Shown: positions 18,542 through 27,403 of the stretch, piece after piece
Position numbering within the stretch: the stretch's first letter is position 1
Layout of the letters: every line of letters starts with the position of its first letter
Source of the DNA: Paenibacillus mucilaginosus 3016
GTDB lineage: Bacteria; Bacillota; Bacilli; Paenibacillales; NBRC-103111
Reading direction: 5' to 3'
NCBI RefSeq assembly: GCF_000250655.1
Contig: NC_016935.1
Location: forward strand, 7,768,001-7,832,000
Length of the DNA stretch: 64,000 nucleotides
Notes under the pieces: model-generated
Told to the model about the DNA's origin: nothing
The model's database searches: none
What the model saw: only the letters and a program-made list of their open reading frames with translations
Position numbers and translations under genes: made by a program

Positions 18542-19198
18542 CTAATCGCGGTTCCAGCCGGCAATCGCCGCCAGGAAGCGCAGAATGTAGAGGAACAGGT
18601 TGATGAAATTCAGGTACATGTTCAGTGCGGCCAGCGGCACTTCCTCCGGCTCCACTCCGTCGCGGTACTGGGCTACGTCATAGAGCACCCATCCGCTGAA
18701 GATCAGGATGCCGAGCGTCGACCAGACCAGGTTGACCGCCGGCCCCATCGGAACGAAGATTGCAATGACGCTCATCAGGATCAGGCCGATCGTGCCGGCG
18801 AACAGGAAGCCGCCGAGGAACGAGAAGCTGCTCTTGGAACGGTACGCATACCAGGCCAGCGAACCGAAGATCACCGTAGTGGCGAAGAACGCGCCCGATA
18901 CGATGTTGGCGCCAAGGACACCGCCATAATGCATGATGACCGGATACAGAGCCACACCGGAGATGGCCGTGAAACTGTAGAGGAACCCGTAGCCGATGTG
19001 TCTGCCCCTCATCCGGAGCACGAACGCCGCCACGAGCATTACCAGCTCGGCCACAATGAAGGCCGGCACGAGGGCCGGCGGCACGAAGACCGCGCCGAGC
19101 AGGGTGCCCACGAAGGACACCAGCAGGGACAGGGAGAACATGCGGAGAATGTGGCCTAAGCTTCCCCGGTCCGAATACGTTAATGTTTGCTGCTGCAT
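18542..19198 (-). CDS. Bax inhibitor-1/YccA family membrane protein
   Basis: 218 aa with about seven membrane helices. The C-terminal part SGWVLYDVAQYRDG, then ALNMYLNFINLFLYILRFL, is the BI-1 signature; the conserved Asp in LYDV is one of the pair that gates the calcium leak in the Bacillus relative YetJ. Likely a pH-sensitive calcium leak channel or stress-related membrane protein. AAGGAGG lies 12 nt before the ATG. It is monocistronic. Confidence 0.93.
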   Translation of the reverse strand: MQQQTLTYSDRGSLGHILRMFSLSLLVSFVGTLLGAVFVPPALVPAFIVAELVMLVAAFVLRMRGRHIGYGFLYSFTAISGVALYPVIMHYGGVLGANIVSGAFFATTVIFGSLAWYAYRSKSSFSFLGGFLFAGTIGLILMSVIAIFVPMGPAVNLVWSTLGILIFSGWVLYDVAQYRDGVEPEEVPLAALNMYLNFINLFLYILRFLAAIAGWNRD

Positions 19199-19304
19199 GG
19201 AATGAGACAGCCTCCTTTTTCCATTTCATGAACTAGCTTCATTATCTTGTCTATTTTATATTACGTCAATAGCCGCGTTATGCCTTTTCCCGTTCCTCAC
19301 TTTT

Positions 19305-19330
19305 GTTTGAGGCCGGACAGGCAGGGGTAA
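19305..19330 (+). promoter_or_regulatory. Sigma-B-like promoter
   Basis: GTTTGA (19305-19310) and GGGTAA (19325-19330), 14 bp apart, fit the Bacillus sigma-B consensus GTTTAA-N12-15-GGGTAT. The gene downstream belongs to a general stress family, which supports the reading. Confidence 0.65.
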
Positions 19331-19406
19331 ATACATAGCGTAATCGTGAGAGGGCTGCTGGACGAGGGGCCCCACAATCCAATTGACGGTATGGGAGGTT
19401 ATTCAA

Positions 19407-20627
19407 ATGAGCAAGCAAATTGTCGGGGTATTCAATACGGAGGAAGAAGCGATTCGCGTCATTGACCAGTTGAAAGACCAAGGGTACAGCGCAGACGATA
19501 TCTCGGTTGTCGGCAAAAACCGCGGCGGACTCGATATGATCGAGGACGAGACGGGTTCGAAGGCCGAAGAAGGCGTTGCTACCGGTGCGGCAGCCGGCGG
19601 GATGCTCGGCGGAGTAACCGGCCTGCTGGCGGGGATTGGGGCACTGGCGATCCCTGGCGTAGGTCCGGTGATTGCGGCAGGTCCGATCGCAGCGGCGCTG
19701 ACGGGCGCGGCGGTAGGTGCGGGTGCCGGCGGGATCGTGGGCGGTCTGATCGGCCTCGGCATTCCGGAAGACGAAGCGCGTGACTATGACGCCTACGTCC
19801 AGGAAGGCAAGATCCTGGTTCTCGTCGAGTCCGACGCCGTTCGTGACGAGCATGCCTTCGGCACGTTCCGCTCGAACAACTCGCTGAACGCCGACCGCTA
19901 CGGTACGGATTATTCCTACCGCGCCGACAAGGACAGTGCGCTGGATCGCGCCGGTGACGCGATTGACCGTTCGGCCGACCGTGCGGCTGACGCCATCGAG
20001 CGCGGCTGGGAGAAAACGAAGGATGCGGTAGGCAGCGCTGCCGACAAGACGGCTGACGCGGTAGACCGCCTCGACGGCGAAGTGGAGCGTCCGTATGCCG
20101 GCAACGCGGATGCGGCCAACGTCAGTGTCTACGGCCAGTCGCTCGACGGTACGGCTACGGCGGACCTGAGCCGCTCGAACCTGGGCGCCCCTCTGAACGA
20201 AACCGAAGCGGAGCGTGAGCTGCGCCTGCGTGAAGAGCGTCTGCAGGTGGACAAGGAGCGCGTGCAGTCCGGCGAAGTCAGCATCCGCAAGGAAGTCATC
20301 GAAGAGCAGCAGACGATCAACGTGCCGGTGAGCCGCGAGGAAGTGTATATCGAGCGCCGCGACGTAACGGACGGCCGCACGGACAACACGCCGCTCGGCG
20401 AGGACGAAGTCATCCGCATTCCGGTCACGGAAGAGCGCGTCGAAGTGACGAAGAAGCCGGTCGTTACCGGGGAAGTGGCTGTCGGCAAGCGTGAAGTTAC
20501 GGAGAACCGTCAGGTGTCCGATACGGTGAAACGCGAGGAAGCCGTCATCGACAGCACAGGCGAAACCCGGGTGAAGGGCGACCTCGTCGATGCCGACGAA
20601 GAGCTCATCAACCGCAACCGCCGCTAA
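19407..20627 (+). CDS. General stress protein with YflT-like and YsnF/AvaK (DUF2382) domains
   Basis: 406 aa. Residues 1-50 (KQIVGVFNTEEEAIRVIDQL) form the small YflT-like fold, followed by a Gly/Ala-rich hydrophobic hairpin of about 70 residues (GGMLGGVTGLLAGIGALAIP). A central amphipathic repeat (DRAGDAIDRSADRAADAIER and similar) resembles late-embryogenesis/apolipoprotein-like helices. The C-terminal third is a YsnF/DUF2382 domain rich in charged strands (LREERLQVDKERVQSGEVSI). Such proteins are strongly induced by salt, heat or desiccation; the molecular role is unknown. GGGAGG lies 8 nt before the ATG. A sigma-B-type promoter precedes it. Confidence 0.9.
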   Translation: MSKQIVGVFNTEEEAIRVIDQLKDQGYSADDISVVGKNRGGLDMIEDETGSKAEEGVATGAAAGGMLGGVTGLLAGIGALAIPGVGPVIAAGPIAAALTGAAVGAGAGGIVGGLIGLGIPEDEARDYDAYVQEGKILVLVESDAVRDEHAFGTFRSNNSLNADRYGTDYSYRADKDSALDRAGDAIDRSADRAADAIERGWEKTKDAVGSAADKTADAVDRLDGEVERPYAGNADAANVSVYGQSLDGTATADLSRSNLGAPLNETEAERELRLREERLQVDKERVQSGEVSIRKEVIEEQQTINVPVSREEVYIERRDVTDGRTDNTPLGEDEVIRIPVTEERVEVTKKPVVTGEVAVGKREVTENRQVSDTVKREEAVIDSTGETRVKGDLVDADEELINRNRR

Positions 20628-20674
20628 TCCGGAGGCCGGCTGCAGCCCATCCCTGCAGCTCCCCAGGCCGCCGT

Positions 20675-20711
20675 GCCGTTGCTCCCGCATAAGCGGGGGT
20701 AACGGCTTTTT
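20675..20711 (+). terminator. Terminator of the general stress gene
   Basis: GCCGTTGCTCCCGC pairs with GCGGGGGTAACGGC around ATAA, followed by five T. Confidence 0.85.
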
Positions 20712-20875
20712 GGCGTGGACAGGGTTTCCCCCGGCCATTGTGCAGGCGCAGGCTGCGCGCGAACCGCCTTCCACCCTCTGGAATAAATTCCAGACTTCAG
20801 GCGCATCCTGAAGAGGTATGGAAGCCCCGTTCGCCCCTCGCGGGGAATCACGTATGGAAAAGGCTGTGATGCATT

Positions 20876-21388
20876 TTGGTTGCCGTGCTGTATTCACTGC
20901 TGTGGATTCTGGCTGCCTTCCGGTGGGCGGACCGCAATTGGGAACGGTATTATCCCACCCTCCTCTTCTCCGTCATAGGCAACTGTCTGTACGAACTGCT
21001 CTGCTACCGGTACCCGCTGTGGCAGATGGAACCGAACGGCCTGCCCGCCGCCATGATTCCCATCCTCCTGCTCATTCTGATCGGCATGCCGCTGTCCACC
21101 TGGGTGTACCTGTCCCTCTATCCGTCCGGGGGAGGCTGGCTCGCTCAAGCCCGGCACATCCTTGCCTTCACGGCTGTATTCATCCTGCTCGAATTCGTCT
21201 CCGTGAAGTGCGGCTCCATTACCTACCATAACGGCTGGCACCTGGGCTGGTCGCTGCTCTTCAATATCTTTATGTTCATCATGCTGCGGATTCATTTCTT
21301 GAAGCCCCTCACCGGCCTGGTACTGTCGGCCGCATACACCCTGCTGCTCATGAGCCTGTTCCATGTGTCCCTCGATAAGATGAAATAA
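20876..21388 (+). CDS. CBO0543 family membrane protein
   Basis: 170 aa with about five membrane helices and the motif FSVIGNCLYELLCYRYPLW near residue 30, typical of CBO0543 proteins, common and uncharacterised in Firmicutes. The start is unclear: the open frame begins with TTG at 20876 without a clear ribosome binding site. An ATG at 20853 in another frame begins MEKAVMHF, which would suit this family, so the true N-terminus may be lost to a small frameshift at TTTTGG (20874-20879). Confidence 0.75.
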   Translation: MVAVLYSLLWILAAFRWADRNWERYYPTLLFSVIGNCLYELLCYRYPLWQMEPNGLPAAMIPILLLILIGMPLSTWVYLSLYPSGGGWLAQARHILAFTAVFILLEFVSVKCGSITYHNGWHLGWSLLFNIFMFIMLRIHFLKPLTGLVLSAAYTLLLMSLFHVSLDKMK

Positions 21389-21451
21389 AGCCTGTTAGCC
21401 CGGCGGGCCGCAGCCATCTGACAAGCTTAACGGCTTTGCCGTCCTCCTAAG

Positions 21452-21484
21452 AAAAAAAGCCCCCACCGCTCCCTGCGGTGAGGA
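21452..21484 (-). terminator. Terminator of the HtrA-like gene
   Basis: On the minus strand CCTCACCGC pairs with GCGGTGGGG, followed by GC and seven T. Confidence 0.85.
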
Positions 21485-21504
21485 CTCTCCTGCCTGCATA
21501 CCCC

Positions 21505-24003
21505 TTATTGCTTCGGTTCCTGGAAGGTGATCGACGCGGCGGCCTGCTGGATCTGTGCCCAGAGCGCATCGGTCTTCACCGCTTCATTGACCCGGACTTC
21601 CATGGTGTACACCACGCCGTTCTTTTCGAACACATATTGATTGAGCGTGTACGGAATATCCTTGCTGATATACTGCAGAGCGAATTTCTTCACCGTCAGT
21701 CCGAGCATCGGCTCATCGCTCACCGTATACACATACTCCGCATCAATCCCGTGATTCGTCTGATGCTCCTTTTCGATCCGGCTGACGGTCTCCGCCAGAT
21801 TGCCGTCTTCCACGGCGGACAGCTTAATGCTGCCTCCGTAGAAGTAGAACGTGCGGCCGGTGCCCAACTGGCTGAGGTACTCCGCATACCGGCTGTCAAA
21901 ATCCTCGCGGCTTGTCGTGCTCCAAGACTCCGGCACCACAATCGAGTACCCGTATTTCTCACTGGTGACCGTCACGGTGTCCGTGTCCTTCAGAAGCTCG
22001 TTCTCGTCCTGAATGAATCCGATGGAAGCATTCATGCTGTCCTTGGGGAAATGAACCGAGGCGATAAGGTCCGCCATCGTCTTCTCCGCAGCTTCCTGCG
22101 CCTCTTCGGCATACTCGAACTGCAGCTCATACTTGTACTTGTCTTTGAAAATATACAGAACGAGCGCGTGCTTCCACTCATCCCCCATCGTGTAGGCGAA
22201 CCGCTGGCTCAGTGCAGGCACGCCGTCTACCGTAATGTCAGCCGGCGCTTCTACCTTGCGGTACTCTTCCACGTAGGTCCGCTTGAAGCGTTCCTCGTCG
22301 CGGGCCGCCCAGTCCTTCAGCGTATCGCCCGACGAGACGGAGCTGACGCGTACGGACAGATCCACATCTTCTTCGGTATGGGTATAGGTCATGCCTTCCC
22401 CATAGCCTTCCTCCCAATCCGCCGGCAGGTCAAAGGAAATTCCGTATTCCGTCGCCACCGTGTTCTTGTCCCCGTAGGAAGAAATGTCCTTCAGCGCCTT
22501 GTCCTGCTTATCGAAGGCAAGCGTGAACGTATCGAGGAGATCCTCATACGAGCTGCGCTTCGCATTGTTCTGGTAGTCGGCTTCCTCCGACACAAGAAGA
22601 GTCAGGTAGTAAACTTGGTCTCCCTTGTGGAAGGCCCGGGCCTGGTAATAATACTCTCCGTCGGCCTTGCCCACAAGCTTGGCGTAAGGCTGGGAGCCCT
22701 CTTCCACATAGCGCCTCTCGAGCACGGTCTCCGCTTCCCCGTCCAGCTTGCGGAGCAGGCCGTAAGGGGACAGGTCCGCACTCTGGTTCTCTTCGACATG
22801 GATGGTGATCGCATACTCTTCCTTCGCATCCCGGAAAGTCACGGAGCCTTCATCGGACTGGTTCATCTGGATGAGGCCGGCCGGATATCTCATCGACCAG
22901 CCGTAATGGCTGTCGCCGATCCTCGTCTTGCCCTGGTCCGAATCGATGTACGAGCCTGCCGCATCCTGGACCAGCTTGACATCAGCCGTCTTCACCTCGC
23001 CGAGGACGAGCTCGACGGTCTTCGACTGGCCGCCGGAGCGCAGGGTCAGGCTGATCTTCTCCTGCGGAAGATACTTCTTCAGAGCCTCATTGTAACCGAC
23101 CAGGGTGTTCACGGCGGTCTGGCCGATGGATTGGATGATATCGCCCTTCTTCAAGCCCGCCTTTGCCGCCGGCGATTCGGCTTCCACGTAAGTGACTTCA
23201 AGCCCGCTGCCCGAAGGAATGCCCACGACCGCTTCCCAGCTCTCGCTGAGCTCCACACCGACATACGGCCGTTTGACCTTGCCGTACTTGAAGAAATGGC
23301 CCAGCACATGCTGCACCGTATCCACCGGGATCGCAAAGCCAAGGCTGTCCACCCCGTACTCCACATACTTCAGGGTGTTGATCCCGATGACCTGTCCCTT
23401 CATATTCACGAGGGCGCCGCCGCTGTTGCCCGGATTGATCGCGGCGTCCGTCTGGATCAGGCTGTAGGACGAGTGGACCGAACGCTCCATCCCGCTCACA
23501 ATCCCCGAGGTCACCGAATTGCGCAGGGCAAACGAAAGCGGCGTGCCGATCGCCATGACCTGCTCCCCTACCTGGATGTCCGACGGTGAAGCGAAGGTGG
23601 CCAGCGTCAGTCCGGAGGCTTCGATCTTCACCAGAGCCAGATCGCTCTCTTCATCATAATGCGTGGTGCGGCCCGCATAGGACTTCCCGTCCGAGGTCAC
23701 GACGGTGATGTTGCGCATATCCTTCACGACATGCGCGTTCGTCAGAATGTACCCCTCGCTGCGCACAATGACACCCGTTCCGTGCGCGAGCTGATAGCGG
23801 CTCTCGACCTTCTTGCCTTCGCCCGGCTTGCCGATGATCGCGACGACCGACGACGTCGTCTTCTCGATCACCGCCGCGCTGCCGGTCTTGGCGGCTGCAG
23901 CCGTCTCTGCGAATACGGACGCAGGTCCCGCCAAAGTCACCAGCAGCAGCGCCGCCGCGGAAGCATATCCTACTTTCGAACCCCAACTCTTTGTTGTCTT
24001 CAT
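21505..24003 (-). CDS. Secreted HtrA-like serine protease with PDZ and a long C-terminal extension
   Basis: 832 aa from the ATG at 24003 (GGGGGA upstream). A Sec signal peptide (GYASAAALLLVTLAGPASVFA) is followed by a trypsin-like domain with all three catalytic residues: His in ILTNAHVV, Asp in ESDLALVKI, Ser in INPGNSGGALVNM. One PDZ domain follows (GLEVTYVEAESPAAKAGLKKG). The remaining 450 residues contain three similar segments with W/Y-rich openings (HYGWSMRYPAGLIQ, EYGISFDLPADWEEG, KYGYSIVVPESWSTT), which look like PsbP/MOG1-type repeats. Likely a cell-surface protease or chaperone; the extension may bind the envelope or substrates. It is monocistronic. Confidence 0.9.
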   Translation of the reverse strand: MKTTKSWGSKVGYASAAALLLVTLAGPASVFAETAAAAKTGSAAVIEKTTSSVVAIIGKPGEGKKVESRYQLAHGTGVIVRSEGYILTNAHVVKDMRNITVVTSDGKSYAGRTTHYDEESDLALVKIEASGLTLATFASPSDIQVGEQVMAIGTPLSFALRNSVTSGIVSGMERSVHSSYSLIQTDAAINPGNSGGALVNMKGQVIGINTLKYVEYGVDSLGFAIPVDTVQHVLGHFFKYGKVKRPYVGVELSESWEAVVGIPSGSGLEVTYVEAESPAAKAGLKKGDIIQSIGQTAVNTLVGYNEALKKYLPQEKISLTLRSGGQSKTVELVLGEVKTADVKLVQDAAGSYIDSDQGKTRIGDSHYGWSMRYPAGLIQMNQSDEGSVTFRDAKEEYAITIHVEENQSADLSPYGLLRKLDGEAETVLERRYVEEGSQPYAKLVGKADGEYYYQARAFHKGDQVYYLTLLVSEEADYQNNAKRSSYEDLLDTFTLAFDKQDKALKDISSYGDKNTVATEYGISFDLPADWEEGYGEGMTYTHTEEDVDLSVRVSSVSSGDTLKDWAARDEERFKRTYVEEYRKVEAPADITVDGVPALSQRFAYTMGDEWKHALVLYIFKDKYKYELQFEYAEEAQEAAEKTMADLIASVHFPKDSMNASIGFIQDENELLKDTDTVTVTSEKYGYSIVVPESWSTTSREDFDSRYAEYLSQLGTGRTFYFYGGSIKLSAVEDGNLAETVSRIEKEHQTNHGIDAEYVYTVSDEPMLGLTVKKFALQYISKDIPYTLNQYVFEKNGVVYTMEVRVNEAVKTDALWAQIQQAAASITFQEPKQ

Positions 24004-24169
24004 CTGACGCCTATTCCCCCGTCTCAAGTTTCCATAGCTACTAAAATCTATCACAGCGCCGGGGGCTTGGCAATAGAGAATATAGGACTTTATACCTGGT
24101 AGTTTCCGCCTGTTTCAGGCTTGCGAATCTGCGTTTCCCATTCAAGAATTGGGTCTCGGCAATTAGATG

Positions 24170-24198
24170 TTGCATTGATAGACCTTCCTCTTTATAAT
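24170..24198 (+). promoter_or_regulatory. Promoter of the siderophore importer operon
   Basis: TTGCAT (24170-24175), 17 bp, TATAAT (24193-24198). The Fur box begins 8 bp after the -10 element, a position where Fur would block transcription. Confidence 0.75.
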
Positions 24199-24206
24199 CG
24201 ATAAAT

Positions 24207-24225
24207 GATAATGATAATTATTATC
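24207..24225 (+). promoter_or_regulatory. Fur box
   Basis: GATAATGATAATTATTATC matches the 19-bp Fur consensus GATAATGATAATCATTATC at 18 of 19 positions. Confidence 0.95.
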
Positions 24226-24269
24226 GATGAATACATAGCAGTCACTACCTATCAAAGGAGCCCTCCGTC

Positions 24270-25304
24270 ATGACCCGCTCCTCTCTCCCTTCCGGAGACC
24301 GTACCGTCCCCTGGCGTACGCTGCCGTATCTGGTTCTGGCCGCGTCCCTGCTCGGCCTCATCCTCTCCCTGTTCTTCGCGGTATCGTTCGGAGCCAAGGA
24401 GCTGACCAACGCGTCGGTATGGCAGGCGGTCACCGCTTATGACCCGGCGCTGCCGGCCCATCAGATCATCCGCGAGCTGCGCCTGCCCCGTGTGCTGGGC
24501 GCCGCTCTTCTCGGTGCCGCCTACGCCGTGGCCGGTGCCCTGATGCAGGGGGTCACCCGCAATCCGCTGGCCGATCCCGGGATTCTTGGCATCAATTCGG
24601 GGGCCATGCTGGCGGTTGCGCTCAGCTTCGCCTTCTTCCCCAATCTGCCGTATGCCGGCATGATCGCGCTCGCCTTCGGCGGGGCCGTGTGCAGCACGCT
24701 CATCATCTACCTGCTGGCCTCCTCGGTTCCCGGGGGACTGACGCCGCTGCGGCTGACGGTCGCAGGCTCGGTCGTGGCCGCCCTGCTCGGCTCCCTGTGC
24801 GAAGGCATCGCCATCTACTATGAGCTGAGCCAGGATCTGGCGTTCTGGTATGCCGGTGGAGCCGCCGGCGTCAAATGGATGCACTTGAAGCTGCTCCTGC
24901 CCGTCATTCTGGCGGCCCTGCTCTTCACCGTGCCGCTGGCCCGCTCCGTCTCCCTGCTCTCGCTGGGAGAGGAGACCGCCTCGGGGCTTGGGATCCGCAC
25001 CGGGCGGGTCCGCGTCCTGGCGATGGCCACGGCCGTGCTGCTCGCCGGCGCTTCCGTCTCCGCCGTCGGCCCGGTCGGCTTCGTCGGCCTGGTCGTCCCG
25101 CACATGGCGCGCAAGCTGATCGGCGGCGATTACCGGCTGATCCTGCCGCTCTCCGCCCTGCTCGGCGCCCTGCTGCTCGTGCTGGCGGACCTCGCCGCCC
25201 GCACCGTGAACCCGCCCCGGGAGCTGGCGCTCGGCGTGATGGTGGCGATGATCGGCGTACCGTTCTTCCTGTATCTCGCCCGTCAAGAAAGGAGCGGTCT
25301 CTAG
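24270..25304 (+). CDS. FecCD family siderophore ABC transporter permease 1
   Basis: 344 aa with about nine to ten membrane helices. Motifs LPRVLGAALLGAAYAVAGAL, GVTRNPLADPGILGINSGA and GPVGFVGLVVPHMAR are hallmarks of FecCD/BtuC permeases, which pass ferric siderophores across the membrane with an ATPase partner. AAAGGAG precedes the ATG. The next gene begins 1 nt after the stop. Fur-controlled through the box at 24207. Confidence 0.95.
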   Translation: MTRSSLPSGDRTVPWRTLPYLVLAASLLGLILSLFFAVSFGAKELTNASVWQAVTAYDPALPAHQIIRELRLPRVLGAALLGAAYAVAGALMQGVTRNPLADPGILGINSGAMLAVALSFAFFPNLPYAGMIALAFGGAVCSTLIIYLLASSVPGGLTPLRLTVAGSVVAALLGSLCEGIAIYYELSQDLAFWYAGGAAGVKWMHLKLLLPVILAALLFTVPLARSVSLLSLGEETASGLGIRTGRVRVLAMATAVLLAGASVSAVGPVGFVGLVVPHMARKLIGGDYRLILPLSALLGALLLVLADLAARTVNPPRELALGVMVAMIGVPFFLYLARQERSGL

Positions 25305-25305
25305 C

Positions 25306-26319
25306 ATGCTCTCATTCACCGCCAAGGGGAGGCGTGCCTGGACCGCCGGCGCGGCCCTTGCGGCCCTCAGCGCCTGCGTGGTGCTCCTCTCCCTGAATAC
25401 AGGATCGATGAGCATCCCGCCGTCGGGCGTTCTGCGCACGCTCCTGGGATTCGGCTCCCCGGACGAGAATCTGGTCCTGTTCGAATACCGGCTGCCCCGC
25501 ATTCTCGTGACGGCCCTGGCGGGCATCGGGCTCGGGCTCTCCGGCGCCATCCTGCAGGGCCTCTCGCGCAATGCGCTGGCGGACCCCGGCATTCTCGGGC
25601 TGAACGCCGGAGCGGGGTTCGGTCTCGTGGTCTTCATCTCGTTCTTCTCGGCGATGAAGGGACCGCTCTCGCTGCTCATACCGTTGTTCGCCTTCGGGGG
25701 CGCCGTCTTAAGCGCGGGGCTCATCCTGCTGCTGGCCTATGACCGCCGGCTCGGCCTCACCCCGATCCGGCTGATCCTCACGGGCATCGCCGTGGCCGCC
25801 GGCTTCAGCGCCCTGGCGCTCTTCCTCTCGCTTCAGCTCGATGAGGATACCTATGCGTTCGCGGCCCGGTGGCTCGCCGGGAACGTGTGGGGACGCACCC
25901 CGGAGCATGCCGCTGCGCTGCTCCCCTGGATCGCCGTCTTCGGGCCGTACGCGCTGCTGCAGGCCCGGGCGCTCAACGCCTTCTCGCTCGGCGACGAGGT
26001 GGCGGCCGGGATCGGCCTGCCGGTGAACCGGCAGCGCATCCTGCTGCTGCTGACTGCCGTGGCGCTCTCGAGCGCTAGCGTGGCCATGGCCGGCGGCATC
26101 GGCTTCCTCGGCCTGCTGGCCCCCCAGCTGGCGCGCAGGCTCGCCGGGAACCGGCACGAGCATCTGCTCCCGCTGGCCGGGCTCATCGGGCTCGCGGTTC
26201 TCGTGGCCGCCGATACCGCCGGCCGGACGCTGTTCCTGCCGAGCTCCATTCCCGCCGGGGTGGTGGTGGCCGCGGTCGGTGCGCCTTATTTTCTCTACCT
26301 GCTTACCCGCACCAAGTAA
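25306..26319 (+). CDS. FecCD family siderophore ABC transporter permease 2
   Basis: 337 aa, the second permease of a heterodimer. Motifs LPRILVTALAGIGLGLSGAI, SRNALADPGILGLNAGAGFG and GGIGFLGLLAPQLARRL match the FecCD pattern. Its ribosome binding site AAAGGAG lies inside the end of the first permease gene, so the two are translationally linked. Confidence 0.95.
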   Translation: MLSFTAKGRRAWTAGAALAALSACVVLLSLNTGSMSIPPSGVLRTLLGFGSPDENLVLFEYRLPRILVTALAGIGLGLSGAILQGLSRNALADPGILGLNAGAGFGLVVFISFFSAMKGPLSLLIPLFAFGGAVLSAGLILLLAYDRRLGLTPIRLILTGIAVAAGFSALALFLSLQLDEDTYAFAARWLAGNVWGRTPEHAAALLPWIAVFGPYALLQARALNAFSLGDEVAAGIGLPVNRQRILLLLTAVALSSASVAMAGGIGFLGLLAPQLARRLAGNRHEHLLPLAGLIGLAVLVAADTAGRTLFLPSSIPAGVVVAAVGAPYFLYLLTRTK

Positions 26320-26367
26320 CATCCATTTGTACAATTCTACAGTCATCCAGAAGGAGATCCGTAACCC

Positions 26368-27288
26368 ATGTCCATGAAAAAGCCTGCTCTGATGCTTACC
26401 GTCCTCTCGCTGCTGGGGCTTGCCGCCTGCGGCACCCCTGCCGCCCAGCCGGCCGCCAGCCCGCAGCCGCAAACCGCGGCTCAGCAGCCTGCAGGCGCCG
26501 AGCCGCGGGTCGCCTCCCTGTCCATCCACCTCACGAACAACCTGCTGGCCCTCGGCATTACACCGGCCGGCTCGGTACTTGGGGGCAAGGCCAAAGATTT
26601 CCTGCCCCACGTGGCTGACCGTCTGACAGACACGAAAAAGCTCGGCGTCGCCGCCGAACCGGATATGGAAGCCCTGCTGGCCCTGAAGCCCGAGACGATC
26701 TATGCGGACGAGGCTTTCGCCGGCAAAGATCTCTCGAGCTACGAGAAGATCGCCAAAACCGAAGTGATCTCACTTGATAAAGGGACCTGGCGGGATCACC
26801 TCAAGCTGATCGGGAAGAGCGTTCACCGCGAAGCCCAGGCGGAGACCTTCATCGCCGATTATGAGAAGCAGGCGGAGAAAGTCAAGGCACTGCTCCGGAA
26901 CAAAATCGGCGGCGGCACGGCGATGGCGATCCGGGTGTCGGCCAAGGAGCTGCGCGTCATGGGCATGGCCCGGCCGCTCGGTCCGCTGCTGTTCCAGGAC
27001 CTCGGCCTCAAGCCTGCGCCGGGGGTCGAGAAGATCAAGAAAGCCTATGAGGTCATCTCGCAGGAAGTGCTGCCGGACTACAACCCGGACGCGATCTTCG
27101 TGATCGTGAACGTCGAGGACGACGCCAAGAAGGTGTTCGAGCAGCTGCAGAGCAACCCGCTGTGGCAGGGGCTCAAGGCCGTGAAGTCGGGCCAGGTGTA
27201 TCTCATCCCTGAGCAGCCATGGCTTGACTACTCCGCCCTCGGCAGCAAGATGTCGCTCGATGAGGCGGAGAAGATGTTCTCCAAGTAA
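26368..27288 (+). CDS. Iron-siderophore ABC transporter substrate-binding lipoprotein
   Basis: 306 aa. Signal peptide with lipobox LGLAACG, then a Pro/Ala/Gln-rich linker, then a Fe3+-siderophore binding fold (RVASLSIHLTNNLLALGITP, ending with LWQGLKAVKSGQVYLIPEQP). AAGGAGAT lies 9 nt before the ATG. The operon has no ATPase gene, as in the B. subtilis yfiYZ-yfhA and feuABC systems, which borrow a shared ATPase. The ligand (catecholate or citrate-hydroxamate type) cannot be told by eye. Confidence 0.93.
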   Translation: MSMKKPALMLTVLSLLGLAACGTPAAQPAASPQPQTAAQQPAGAEPRVASLSIHLTNNLLALGITPAGSVLGGKAKDFLPHVADRLTDTKKLGVAAEPDMEALLALKPETIYADEAFAGKDLSSYEKIAKTEVISLDKGTWRDHLKLIGKSVHREAQAETFIADYEKQAEKVKALLRNKIGGGTAMAIRVSAKELRVMGMARPLGPLLFQDLGLKPAPGVEKIKKAYEVISQEVLPDYNPDAIFVIVNVEDDAKKVFEQLQSNPLWQGLKAVKSGQVYLIPEQPWLDYSALGSKMSLDEAEKMFSK

Positions 27289-27363
27289 GAGCGGCGGGCG
27301 GTCCTGATTTCGTCAGGGAAGGTGATCTGGGAGATACCCCAGCACGATGTGCCGTTCCATAAC

Positions 27364-27403
27364 AAAGAGGCTGTCCGGAACCTTTCCGGACAGCCTCTTT
27401 TTA
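27364..27403. terminator. Bidirectional terminator between the importer operon and the GGDEF gene
   Basis: AAAGAGGCTGTCCGGAA and TTCCGGACAGCCTCTTT form a perfect 17-bp stem around CCT, with T-rich exits both ways. Confidence 0.95.

Noticed and set aside
19278-20897. Minus-strand frame of 539 codons
   Set aside because: Antisense shadow of the general stress protein gene.
21478-23589. Plus-strand frame of 703 codons
   Set aside because: Antisense shadow of the HtrA-like protease, whose catalytic triad is clear on the minus strand.
24252-26610. Long minus-strand frames opposite the siderophore permeases
   Set aside because: Shadows of the FecCD permease genes; full of Gln/Arg/Gly as expected from reverse-read hydrophobic codons.
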